This document shows, one piece after another, positions 1 to 6,623 of a stretch of 6,623 nt of DNA. Location: positions 1-6,623 of the forward strand of contig QMPZ01000091.1 of assembly GCA_003648815.1 (NCBI GenBank), written 5' to 3'. This DNA is from Candidatus Aerophobota bacterium (GTDB lineage: Bacteria > Aerophobota > Aerophobia > Aerophobales > B47-G16). The position numbers and the translations under genes are program-made. How positions within the stretch are numbered: position 1 is the first letter of the stretch; every line of letters begins with the position of its first letter. The notes beneath the pieces are model-generated. The model was not told the DNA's origin, did no database searches, and saw only the letters and a program-made list of their open reading frames with translations.

Positions 1-33
1 AAGCACTTAAGAAAGGTGAGGATCTTAAAATGA
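1..33 (+). CDS. Possible 3' end of an upstream gene (partial, unidentified)
   Basis: Reading from base 1 gives ten codons (KHLRKVRILK) and then a TGA at 31-33. That stop overlaps the ATG of the next gene in the ATGA arrangement typical of translationally coupled bacterial genes. The basic tail is too short to assign to a family. By analogy with similar loci, a DUF58 protein or another member of a MoxR-type cluster would be expected here, but this is inference from context only. An alternative is that the upstream gene ends in the second frame at the TAA at 8-10, so the reading frame is not certain. Confidence 0.3.
   Translation, partial: KHLRKVRILK
13..21 (+). promoter_or_regulatory. Ribosome binding site of the first VWA gene
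   Basis: The purine-rich AAGGTGAGG ends 8 bases before the ATG at 30. It matters because the frame stays open upstream to the window edge (no in-frame stop from base 3), so the open frame alone does not fix the start. This site, together with the typical BatA-like N-terminus that follows, supports the ATG at 30. Confidence 0.75.
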
Positions 34-1877
34 GTGTCCTCAACCCCTCTGCTTTTTATCTTTTACCACTTTTGGGATTGATCCTGTTTTTTTACCTTTT
101 AAAAGGAAAACCAAGACAGATTAAGGTCTCCAGTACCCTTTTCTGGCAAAAGATTCGCCAGACCCTTACCTCTCAGCGTTTTCGCTGGCGACTGCCACCG
201 GAACTGCTTCTTTTTCTTCAGCTGGCCATCTTCGGTATTCTCATTGTGGTCTTAGCCCAGGTCTTTCTCACTTTAAGAGGGAAAGAAGCAGAATACGTGG
301 CAATAGTTATAGATACCACAGCAAGCATGCAGGCAACCGACGTAGTTCCTGATCGCCTGAGTGTAGCCAAGAGAAAAGCTCGAGATCTCATCAGAGAACT
401 TTCCAGAAGGACGAGGATAGCTTTAATTCAGGCAGATGATCATCCACGCCTTCTGGTAAATTTCTCTGACGATCGAGCCTTTCTCTTGAGAAGGCTTGAG
501 GCCCTTAAAGCTGTGGATGTGGAGGGAGATGAGGAGGCGGCTCTGAAGTTAGCTGCCTCGCTTTTTCCCTCTGGCACCAGAAAAAAGATTTTCTTTTTTA
601 CCGATGGGGCTTTCGAGATTAATCCAGATTCTGTGCCTCGAGGGACAAAATTGGTCCTTTCCACCAGTAAGGCACCTCGCAACGTAGGGATTACCTCCTT
701 GAAGATAAGGCCGAGGATGATCGGCGAAAGGAACTATGAGGTTCTGGTGGGGGTGGGAAATTTCTCCTCTCAAGAGGAGAGCTTTACTCTTAGTCTCCAC
801 CTGGGAGGAAAGCTCATATCTAAGGAGAAACTGAGCCTTCCTCCTCGCAGAGAAGGCCGATACATCTATTCGGTAAAGGCAAGAAAGAAGGCCATCTTAA
901 GGGTGGAGCTCGAGCCTCATCCTCGAGATGACCTTTCCGTGGATAACCTCGCCTATGCCATATTTGGTCCCTCAAAAAATTTAGATGTGCTTTTGGTAAG
1001 CAAGGGAAACCTTTTCTTGGAAACTGCTTTAAGTGCTTATCAATGCATCAATCTTTATTTAAAGGACAGACTTTCCGACAGCCAGGAGATAGCCGACTAT
1101 GATCTTGTAATCTTCGACGGTATCAGCCCTCCTTCCCTGGATCAGGGAAACGTGGTCTTAATTGGAGTTCTTCCCCCTGGATTTGTCCTGGAGAAGACGG
1201 CTCCTCAGCTAAACCCTGTACTGACAGAGTGGGAAGTTGAGCACCCTCTTTTGCGATTCGTTGATCTTAGCGATATGAACGTGGAAAGGGCCTTGCCCGT
1301 TGGAGTTCTTCCTGGAGGAAAGGTGCTGGCAAGGTCTGGCAGTTTTCCCCTCATACAGGTCTGGCAAAAGAACGGCCTTCGTTTACTCTTCCTCGCCTTT
1401 GACCTTTACCAATCCGATTTTCCCCTTCAGGTGGGTTTTCCCATCTTCATCTTTAACCTCCTTCAGTGGTTCCATCCTGAACTGTTTGACCCGAATTATT
1501 ATCAGATTCAAACGGGTAAAAGCTTTCCCATTCCCACAGAATACGAAGGTGGTGAGGTGACCATCCTCTCTCCTCACAAAAAGATAAGAAAGTTCGAGAA
1601 GGTAGAATCCGGCCTTCTTTTCTCCCAAACTCAAATCACTGGAGTTTACAAACTTAACGGAGAGCCTTTCTTTGCTGCGAACCTTACCTCTTCAGAGGAA
1701 TCGAACCTCCTTGCCCGGGCCAGCCTTCCTCTTTTAGAGGAAGAGATTGGGGGCAGGCTCGAAGAAGAGCCTGCTAAGAGAAAATTGAGCCTTTCACCCT
1801 TTCTTGTCCTCATCTCCTTCCTCCTTCTCCTTATCGAATGGTACCTTTATCATTTTCCCTTAAAAAGGAGGAATTAA
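30..1877 (+). CDS. BatA-type membrane protein with VWA domain (degenerate MIDAS)
   Basis: This is a membrane-anchored VWA protein of the BatA/aerotolerance-regulator N-terminal type; its molecular function is unknown. Seen in the sequence: membrane helices at about residues 8-25 and 57-81 separated by a strongly basic loop, a VWA domain at about 88-212, a beta-rich region at about 218-312, a GATase/ThuA-like alpha/beta segment at about 317-480, a small beta domain at about 505-552, and a C-terminal helix at about 587-608 followed by a short basic tail. By the positive-inside rule the loop and tail are cytoplasmic and the VWA domain faces outward. The metal site is incomplete: D95, T97 and S99 form a DxTxS motif and D192 is present, but the usual loop-2 Thr is replaced in the GDEEAAL stretch (166-172). 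The stop codon abuts the start of the second VWA gene, indicating coupled expression. Families of this type normally sit beside MoxR ATPase and DUF58 genes. The domain assignment is firm and the role is not. Confidence 0.85.
   Translation: MSVLNPSAFYLLPLLGLILFFYLLKGKPRQIKVSSTLFWQKIRQTLTSQRFRWRLPPELLLFLQLAIFGILIVVLAQVFLTLRGKEAEYVAIVIDTTASMQATDVVPDRLSVAKRKARDLIRELSRRTRIALIQADDHPRLLVNFSDDRAFLLRRLEALKAVDVEGDEEAALKLAASLFPSGTRKKIFFFTDGAFEINPDSVPRGTKLVLSTSKAPRNVGITSLKIRPRMIGERNYEVLVGVGNFSSQEESFTLSLHLGGKLISKEKLSLPPRREGRYIYSVKARKKAILRVELEPHPRDDLSVDNLAYAIFGPSKNLDVLLVSKGNLFLETALSAYQCINLYLKDRLSDSQEIADYDLVIFDGISPPSLDQGNVVLIGVLPPGFVLEKTAPQLNPVLTEWEVEHPLLRFVDLSDMNVERALPVGVLPGGKVLARSGSFPLIQVWQKNGLRLLFLAFDLYQSDFPLQVGFPIFIFNLLQWFHPELFDPNYYQIQTGKSFPIPTEYEGGEVTILSPHKKIRKFEKVESGLLFSQTQITGVYKLNGEPFFAANLTSSEESNLLARASLPLLEEEIGGRLEEEPAKRKLSLSPFLVLISFLLLLIEWYLYHFPLKRRN
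1865..1871 (+). promoter_or_regulatory. Ribosome binding site of the second VWA gene
   Basis: AAGGAGG lies inside the last codons of the preceding gene, 6 bases before the ATG at 1878. The upstream stop codon (TAA, 1875-1877) directly abuts this ATG, so the two genes have zero spacing and are almost certainly on one transcript, probably with re-initiation by terminating ribosomes. Confidence 0.85.
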
Positions 1878-4670
1878 ATGCTGGTTCAGTTTTCACGTCC
1901 CTGGTTTCTCCTTCTTGGACTCACCCTTCCTCTTATCTGGTATATTTCTTCCCGGGGCTATGCTGCGGTCTCGTCGTTTAGAAAAAAAATTGTCCTTATT
2001 CTTCGTCTGATCATACTTAGCTTTCTAATCCTGAGCCTGGCTGGAGTTAAAGTGCGTCTTCCGACAAACAATGAGACCGTCTTCTTCCTCGTAGATGCTT
2101 CCGAGAGCATAACGGCACCCAACAAGGAGCTTGCCAAAGATTTTATTGAAAACTCGCTTCAGGGTATGAGAAGGGGAGATCGGGCGGGCATCATCGTCTT
2201 CGGAAGGGAGGCTCTCATCGAATCCTTGCCTCAAACTCATCCTCACCTTTCCGACCTTCGCACAAGGGTTAATCCTCACCAGACCAATATCGAGGAGGCA
2301 CTGCGCCTGGCGATGGCCAATTTCCCCAGATGGGGAAACAAAAGAGTCGTTCTTCTCAGCGATGGCAATGAGACGGTGGGAAAGGCAGTCTCTTTTCTGG
2401 ATTCCCTGAAGAAAGAAAGGGTTCGGGTGGACATCCTCCCTCTCATTCCCTCAAGGAAGGAGGAGGCCTTAGTTGAGAGGATGATCATACCGGAGAGGGT
2501 GAGAAGAGGGGAGAAGTTTAAGGTCAAGGTCATAGCCCAAAGTTTTCAGGAAAGCTTTGGAGTCCTCAGGCTCTATTGCAACGGGGTTCTTTTAGGTGAG
2601 GAGGAGGTTGAGCTTAAGGAGGGGGAAAATCTCTTCGTCTTCTGGCAAAGCCTTGAAAAAAAGGGATTTTATACCTATAAGGCGGTTCTCGATGTCTGGG
2701 AAGATACCATCACTCAAAACAACGAGGTCAGTGGATATACGGTGGTTGAGGGAAAGCCCAAATTGCTCCTTTTGACCGATAAGGCGGAAGATAGCTTCAA
2801 CCTCATCCATCTTCTAAAGGATCAGGGATTTGAGCTGGAGGTTTGCTCTTCCTCTAACGCTCCTTCCTCAATTAATGAGATGCAGGATTACGACGCAATT
2901 ATCCTGGACGATGTCTCCGCCTATGATTTTTCCCATCGTCAGATGAATCTTCTGGCAAGGTATGTAAGGGATTTAGGAGGAGGACTGCTGGCCCTTGGAG
3001 GAAATAATAGCTTCGGCCTGGGAGGCTATCAAGGGACAGCTTTGGAGGAGGTTCTTCCGGTGTACTCCGGAGCTCAGGAAAGGCTCGTTCTTCCCACGCT
3101 CTCTCTGGTGCTGGTAATTGATAAGTCAGGAAGTATGGGAGGTGGAGGCCGAAGGGCTTCGGATTCTTCGAGTAAGCTCTTTTTGGCCAAGAAGGCAGCC
3201 CTGGCCGTGGCTAATCTTTTGACCGGCTATGAACGTATAGGAATCTTAAGCTTTGATACGGTTCCTCGATGGACGGTCCCTCTTCAGTCGGCAGCCGACA
3301 AGGCGAGTATATCCCGAAGGTTGGCTGCCTTGGTCGCTGGTGGTGGCACCTCCCTTTTTCCCGCGCTGAAAGAAGCCTTTGACAAGTTAAAGGAAGAAAA
3401 GCGCGTATCAAGGCACGTCATCGTCCTCTCAGATGGACTATCCGATAAAGGTGAGTTTGAGAAGCTCGTCAAGGAGATGGTCAATGCCAAGATTACGGTG
3501 AGCACGGTGGCCATTGGAGAAGACGCTGACCTGGAGCTTATGAAAAACATCGCCAGATGGGGGAAAGGGAAGGCTTACTACACGGAGGATGTTACCACCC
3601 TTCCCCGTATCTTCACCACCGAGGCTCTGCGCATTACTCGCCGCCTCACGGTTAGCGAGTCCTTCGTCCCCTCGGTTAAGAGGGACAGTCCCATCCTCTC
3701 AGGAATTGACTGGAAGAATGTTCCTCCTTTGAATGGTTACGTGGTCACCACGGCCAAGAAAGTCTCCAACGTACATCTTTTCTCTCCCCGCAAGGACCCT
3801 CTCCTGGTCACCTGGCGTTATGGATTGGGAAGGGCTGCTGCCTTCACCTGTGATCTTGAGGGCGTCTGGTCGAAGAGCTGGCAGGACTGGCCGGAATATC
3901 CTAAGTTTCTGGTCAACCTCATAAACTGGGTCTTGCCTTCCGGAAAGGGGATTCTTTTTCCTCTGGTAAGGATTAAAGGCACCGAAGGTCATATCATCGT
4001 CGATGCCATCGATGAGGAAGGAAATTTTGTCAACTTTCTGCCCTTACAGGCCAAGGTGGTCAAGCCACAAGATGAAGAAGAAGTTGTTCTTTTAAGCCAG
4101 ACTGCTCCCGGCCGATACGAGGGCACCTTCTCAGCCAGTGAGATAGGTCCTTATATGATCAGCGTCTTCGATGAAAAAGGTTCCTTCGGCCCTAAGGTTA
4201 CGGGAGCAGTTATCCCGTATTCTCCTGAGTATAGAAGGCTTTTCTCGAATGAGGACCTGTTAGTCCAGCTTACCAGCGAGACCGGGGGCAGAATTCTCAA
4301 GCCAACGGACCAGGTCTTCGGCAAAAGCAGGATCGCCTTATCCTCCCCTCAGGAAATCTGGCCGCTGCTTGTCCTTTTAGCCAGTCTTCTTCTGCTTGCG
4401 GACATCGCAGTAAGAACGGTATCCTCCCATCTCTGGAAGTTGCTGTTGAGGGAGGCAGGTTTAGCTTTGAAGATGGGAACTAACCTTTTCCTTTCCTTGA
4501 GATCCGGATCTTTGGAAGATTATACCCGTTTGGTCAAGGAGAAAAAGGAGGCTCAGAGGGAGCGATGGCTTTCCAAGGTGTTTAAATCCCAATCTGAAGC
4601 GGACAAAAGTTATTATAAGCTCCTTTCCTACCTTGCTCACCGACGAAGGAAGGAAAAGGATGAAGATTAA
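1878..4670 (+). CDS. Membrane protein with two VWA domains and a GATase-like domain
   Basis: This is a large envelope protein of the VWA/glutamine-amidotransferase-like family often encoded in MoxR gene clusters; its function is unknown. Visible architecture: membrane helices at about 7-24 and 37-57 with a basic loop between them, VWA1 at about 66-190, a beta-sandwich-like region at about 195-290, a GATase-like alpha/beta segment at about 293-397 ending in a glycine-rich GGNNSFGLGGY stretch (374-384), VWA2 at about 408-580, a GATase/beta continuation at about 590-780, a helix at about 826-845 and a tail at 846-930. Both MIDAS sites look complete: D73, S75, S77, T136 and D162 in VWA1; D415, S417, S419, T491 and D519 in VWA2. 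The GATase-like part shows no GxCxG nucleophile motif, so it is probably a binding or structural module. Positive-inside reasoning puts the domains outside the membrane and the charged tail inside. It directly abuts the upstream BatA-type gene and shares its plan, suggesting that the two products act together. The fold assignment is confident and the substrate is unknown. Confidence 0.87.
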   Translation: MLVQFSRPWFLLLGLTLPLIWYISSRGYAAVSSFRKKIVLILRLIILSFLILSLAGVKVRLPTNNETVFFLVDASESITAPNKELAKDFIENSLQGMRRGDRAGIIVFGREALIESLPQTHPHLSDLRTRVNPHQTNIEEALRLAMANFPRWGNKRVVLLSDGNETVGKAVSFLDSLKKERVRVDILPLIPSRKEEALVERMIIPERVRRGEKFKVKVIAQSFQESFGVLRLYCNGVLLGEEEVELKEGENLFVFWQSLEKKGFYTYKAVLDVWEDTITQNNEVSGYTVVEGKPKLLLLTDKAEDSFNLIHLLKDQGFELEVCSSSNAPSSINEMQDYDAIILDDVSAYDFSHRQMNLLARYVRDLGGGLLALGGNNSFGLGGYQGTALEEVLPVYSGAQERLVLPTLSLVLVIDKSGSMGGGGRRASDSSSKLFLAKKAALAVANLLTGYERIGILSFDTVPRWTVPLQSAADKASISRRLAALVAGGGTSLFPALKEAFDKLKEEKRVSRHVIVLSDGLSDKGEFEKLVKEMVNAKITVSTVAIGEDADLELMKNIARWGKGKAYYTEDVTTLPRIFTTEALRITRRLTVSESFVPSVKRDSPILSGIDWKNVPPLNGYVVTTAKKVSNVHLFSPRKDPLLVTWRYGLGRAAAFTCDLEGVWSKSWQDWPEYPKFLVNLINWVLPSGKGILFPLVRIKGTEGHIIVDAIDEEGNFVNFLPLQAKVVKPQDEEEVVLLSQTAPGRYEGTFSASEIGPYMISVFDEKGSFGPKVTGAVIPYSPEYRRLFSNEDLLVQLTSETGGRILKPTDQVFGKSRIALSSPQEIWPLLVLLASLLLLADIAVRTVSSHLWKLLLREAGLALKMGTNLFLSLRSGSLEDYTRLVKEKKEAQRERWLSKVFKSQSEADKSYYKLLSYLAHRRRKEKDED

Positions 4671-4675
4671 ATAAA

Positions 4676-4681
4676 GAGGAG
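4676..4681 (+). promoter_or_regulatory. Ribosome binding site of the arabinofuranosidase gene
   Basis: GAGGAG in the 17-base gap after the VWA gene stop, 6 bases before the ATG at 4688. The gap is fully occupied by this site and leaves no room for a terminator or a dedicated promoter, so the downstream gene is probably read from the same transcript as the VWA genes. Confidence 0.8.
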
Positions 4682-4687
4682 AAATAA

Positions 4688-6160
4688 ATGAGCCAAAGCT
4701 ACAGAATCAAAGTCGACGCAGAAAGAGTAATGGGCAAAATAGATTCCAACATCTATGGCCACTTTATCGAACATCTGGGAAGATGTATCTATGGAGGTAT
4801 TTATGAGGAAGGTTCACCTCTTTCTGATGAGAGGGGTTTTAGAAAGGATGTTCTGGAAGCTGTGCGAAGGATAAAGTGTCCAATCCTTCGCTGGCCAGGG
4901 GGGAATTTTGCCTCCAACTATCACTGGGAAGACGGAATTGGTCCTAAGGAGAAGAGACCTGTGCGATTTGACCTTGCCTGGGGTAAGGAGGAGACGAACA
5001 GGTTCGGCACCGATGAGTTCATCGAGTACTGCCGAAAGGTGGGAGCAGAGCCTTATATCTGTATCAACTTGGGTACCGGCAGCTTAGACGAAGCTATACA
5101 CTGGTTGGAGTACTGCAATAGCAGCGGGAATACCTATTATGCGAGGCTGAGGGAGAAAAATGGTCACGCACAACCTTACCGGGTTAAATACTGGGGCATA
5201 GGTAATGAAATCTATGGGGAATGGCAGGTAGGTCACAGGTCGGCCAAAGAGTATGCTAAGGTTTTAAGAGAGTATGCCAGGTTTATGAAAGTGGTTGACC
5301 CAAGCATAAAGGTCATTGCTGTGGGAGCTGACGATCCGGAATGGGATCTGGAAGTAATTAAAACTGCTGGGAAATACATAGACTACATCTCCAATCACCA
5401 GTACTGGGGATCGGATGATTATTATGAGACGGTGGCCTCTGCTTACTGGATTGAGAAGAGGTTAAAACTTCTAAAGAGTGTGATAGAGGTAGCTCAACCT
5501 TCCATCGAAGAGAAAAAGAGGGTAAAGATCGCCCTTGATGAGTGGAATATCTGGTACAGAGGCACTCCAGAAAATAGCCTTGAGGAAAATTATGCCTTAA
5601 AGGATGCTCTCTTTGCCGCTGGAGTGTTCATCATTCTGCATAGGCTGTGTCGAAGTGTAACTATGGCTAATCTTGCCCAACTGGTAAACGTCATCGGAGC
5701 CATTCATACAGATAAACAGGGCCTTTATCTTACTCCCATTTATAGGGTCTTTGAGCTTTTCGTCAACCATACGGGAGAGGTAGCATTGGACGCCTTGGTT
5801 AACTCGGAGACTTACGACATTGAAGGAAAAGGCTTCCTTGCCCGGAGGAAATTCAAGTTGAAAGGGGTTCCCTACTTAGACGCTTCCGTGACCTTAAGCA
5901 AAGACAAAGATAAATTATTCATCGCCGCAGTTAATTTTCACCGGCAGGAAGATATAGAGTGCTCAATAATCCTGGAAGGTTTTTCGCCCGGCAAGGAGGC
6001 AAGGATATATGAGCTTAATGGCCCGGATGTGATGGCGGTAAATGATTTTGACAATCCTGAAAGGGTCAAGATCACGGGAAAGACAATCAAGAACGCTTCA
6101 CGCGAATTTAGCTATGTTTTTCCCGCTCATTCGGCTACGGTGATCGAGCTTATTTTATGA
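4688..6160 (+). CDS. abfA: Alpha-L-arabinofuranosidase, glycoside hydrolase family 51
   Basis: This retaining glycosidase releases terminal alpha-L-arabinofuranosyl residues from arabinan, arabinoxylan and related oligosaccharides. Family GH51 has a (beta/alpha)8 barrel followed by a beta-sandwich domain; here the barrel spans roughly residues 15-375 and the sandwich the rest plus the N-terminal strand. The family motifs are clear: IYGHFIEHLGR (22-32, with E28 in the arabinose pocket), LRWPGGNF (67-74), GNE with the acid/base E174, NHQYWG (236-241) and LDEWN with the nucleophile E285. At 490 aa it is close to the roughly 500 aa usual for intracellular bacterial enzymes, so it looks intact and active. 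There is no signal peptide or membrane segment, which points to a cytoplasmic enzyme acting on imported oligosaccharides. It follows the VWA gene by 17 bases, yet no sugar transporter or other pentose gene is in view. Exact substrate preference within GH51 cannot be read from the sequence. The symbol follows common usage for the family. Confidence 0.95.
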   Translation: MSQSYRIKVDAERVMGKIDSNIYGHFIEHLGRCIYGGIYEEGSPLSDERGFRKDVLEAVRRIKCPILRWPGGNFASNYHWEDGIGPKEKRPVRFDLAWGKEETNRFGTDEFIEYCRKVGAEPYICINLGTGSLDEAIHWLEYCNSSGNTYYARLREKNGHAQPYRVKYWGIGNEIYGEWQVGHRSAKEYAKVLREYARFMKVVDPSIKVIAVGADDPEWDLEVIKTAGKYIDYISNHQYWGSDDYYETVASAYWIEKRLKLLKSVIEVAQPSIEEKKRVKIALDEWNIWYRGTPENSLEENYALKDALFAAGVFIILHRLCRSVTMANLAQLVNVIGAIHTDKQGLYLTPIYRVFELFVNHTGEVALDALVNSETYDIEGKGFLARRKFKLKGVPYLDASVTLSKDKDKLFIAAVNFHRQEDIECSIILEGFSPGKEARIYELNGPDVMAVNDFDNPERVKITGKTIKNASREFSYVFPAHSATVIELIL

Positions 6161-6195
6161 GATTTTTACTTTGCATTGGTAAATTTTAATTTCCC

Positions 6196-6224
6196 TTGAC
6201 ATCTTCCCTTAATGGATATATGCT
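6196..6224 (+). promoter_or_regulatory. Predicted sigma70-type promoter for thpR
   Basis: A perfect -35 hexamer TTGACA (6196-6201) is followed, after 17 bases, by TATGCT (6219-6224), which matches four of six positions of the -10 consensus, including the key TA and final T. Transcription would start near 6231, giving a leader of about 20 bases. It lies in the only non-coding gap of the window, between two genes unrelated in function. This is a prediction from sequence; spacing and position both fit well. Confidence 0.65.
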
Positions 6225-6250
6225 TAAGGTAAAAGTGACGAGAACATCTC

Positions 6251-6623
6251 ATGAGGGTATTTATAGCTATAGAATTGCCTGAGGCTGTCAAGATAAAGAT
6301 AGCTCAGGTGCAGGAAAGGTTGAAGAAGACAAAGGACAGAATAAGATGGGTTGAACCCTCCATAATTCACCTGACCTTGAAGTTCTTAGGGGAAATAAGC
6401 GAGGAAGATTTGGAGAAGGTAAAGGAAGCAACTGAGAAAGCAGTCAAAAGCTTTGCTCCCTTCAGCTTTGAGGTCGAGGGAGTGGGGGCCTTCCCTTCCC
6501 CTTCTTCCCCAAGAGTTATCTGGATGGGGGTAGGCGAGGGAAAAGATGTGCTTATGAATTTAGCAACCCGGATAGAGGAGGAGCTGGTAAGATGTGGATT
6601 TGGAAGGGATAAGAGGTGGATAC
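6251..6623 (+). CDS. thpR: RNA 2',3'-cyclic phosphodiesterase ThpR, 5' part (cut by window edge)
   Basis: This is a member of the 2H phosphoesterase superfamily (LigT/ThpR, formerly called 2'-5' RNA ligase), which hydrolyses 2',3'-cyclic phosphate ends of RNA and can join tRNA halves in vitro. The visible 124 residues begin with the typical MRVFIAIELP, carry the first HxTx motif as H40-L-T42-L within HLTLKFLG, and contain the SPRVIWMGV strand (residues 86-94) characteristic of the family. The sequence stops at RWI, just where the second HxTx motif (usually PHxTL) is expected, so only about two thirds of a protein of roughly 180-190 aa is present and the second catalytic His cannot be checked. 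It would be cytoplasmic. The ATG at 6251 gives the canonical N-terminus; the Shine-Dalgarno site is weak (GACGAG, 6237-6242). A predicted promoter just upstream suggests it opens its own transcription unit. Confidence 0.9.
   Translation, partial: MRVFIAIELPEAVKIKIAQVQERLKKTKDRIRWVEPSIIHLTLKFLGEISEEDLEKVKEATEKAVKSFAPFSFEVEGVGAFPSPSSPRVIWMGVGEGKDVLMNLATRIEEELVRCGFGRDKRWI

Noticed and set aside
440..682. Open frames on the minus strand inside the first VWA gene, and similar minus-strand frames within the second.
   Set aside because: They lie wholly opposite strongly supported genes, are short and low in complexity (Ser/Arg/Lys rich), and show no recognisable family features, as expected for shadow frames.
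1785..1850. Pyrimidine-rich tract (repeated CTT/CTC/TTC) resembling a regulatory or triplex-forming stretch.
   Set aside because: It encodes the Leu/Phe/Ser/Ile-rich C-terminal membrane helix; the composition is explained by the protein.
4610..4620. TATAAG-like sequence near the end of the second VWA gene as a -10 element for a dedicated arabinofuranosidase promoter.
   Set aside because: No convincing -35 hexamer lies at the right distance upstream, and the segment is ordinary coding sequence.
4688..6160. Horizontal acquisition of the arabinofuranosidase gene.
   Set aside because: Base composition and codon choice look broadly like those of its neighbours by eye, and no repeats, integrase or insertion sequence traces flank it; its odd context alone is not enough.
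6165..6189. Possible terminator after the arabinofuranosidase gene: a short inverted repeat (TTTAC / GTAAA, extendable by one G-U pair) followed by TTTTAATTT.
   Set aside because: The stem has only 5-6 pairs with a single G-C pair, too weak for a credible intrinsic terminator; such repeats are expected by chance in an A/T-rich gap.
1..6623. CRISPR arrays, tRNA genes, insertion-sequence ends, long direct repeats.
   Set aside because: None was seen on reading; nearly the whole window is coding on one strand.

Overview
The window holds three complete genes and one gene cut by the right edge, all on the + strand and tightly packed. There are no RNA genes, mobile elements, CRISPR arrays or long non-coding stretches. 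The host looks like a bacterium: Shine-Dalgarno sites of the GGAGG type precede the three complete genes, and a sigma70-like promoter is visible. GC content is moderate. Frequent AGG/AGA arginine and AAG lysine codons, and proteins rich in Lys, Glu and Arg, would fit a thermophilic or uncultured anaerobic lineage, but the phylum cannot be fixed from this window.

Left and centre (1-4670): two large membrane-anchored von Willebrand factor A (VWA) proteins lie back to back. The first (615 aa) has a BatA-type N-terminus with two membrane helices, one VWA domain with an incomplete metal site, a beta-sandwich-like region and a degenerate glutamine-amidotransferase-like region. The second (930 aa) follows the same plan but carries two VWA domains with complete MIDAS residues, placed around a GATase-like segment that lacks a catalytic Cys motif, and it ends in a roughly 85-residue tail predicted to be cytoplasmic. 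Such pairs are usually found downstream of a MoxR-type AAA+ ATPase and a DUF58 protein. The first bases of the window may be the 3' end of such a neighbour, with an ATGA stop/start overlap. The two proteins look like full-length architectural paralogues, probably forming an envelope-spanning complex whose substrate is unknown.

Right of centre (4688-6160): a complete GH51 alpha-L-arabinofuranosidase follows after 17 bases with its own strong Shine-Dalgarno site. It is probably co-transcribed with the VWA genes although no functional link is obvious. It has no signal peptide and should act on imported arabino-oligosaccharides in the cytoplasm.

Right end (6161-6623): a 90-base gap contains a good sigma70-type promoter (TTGACA, 17 bases, TATGCT), followed by the first 124 codons of an RNA 2',3'-cyclic phosphodiesterase (ThpR / LigT family). 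This marks the likely start of a new transcription unit. Overall the window is mostly recognisable biology. The VWA pair is the least understood part.
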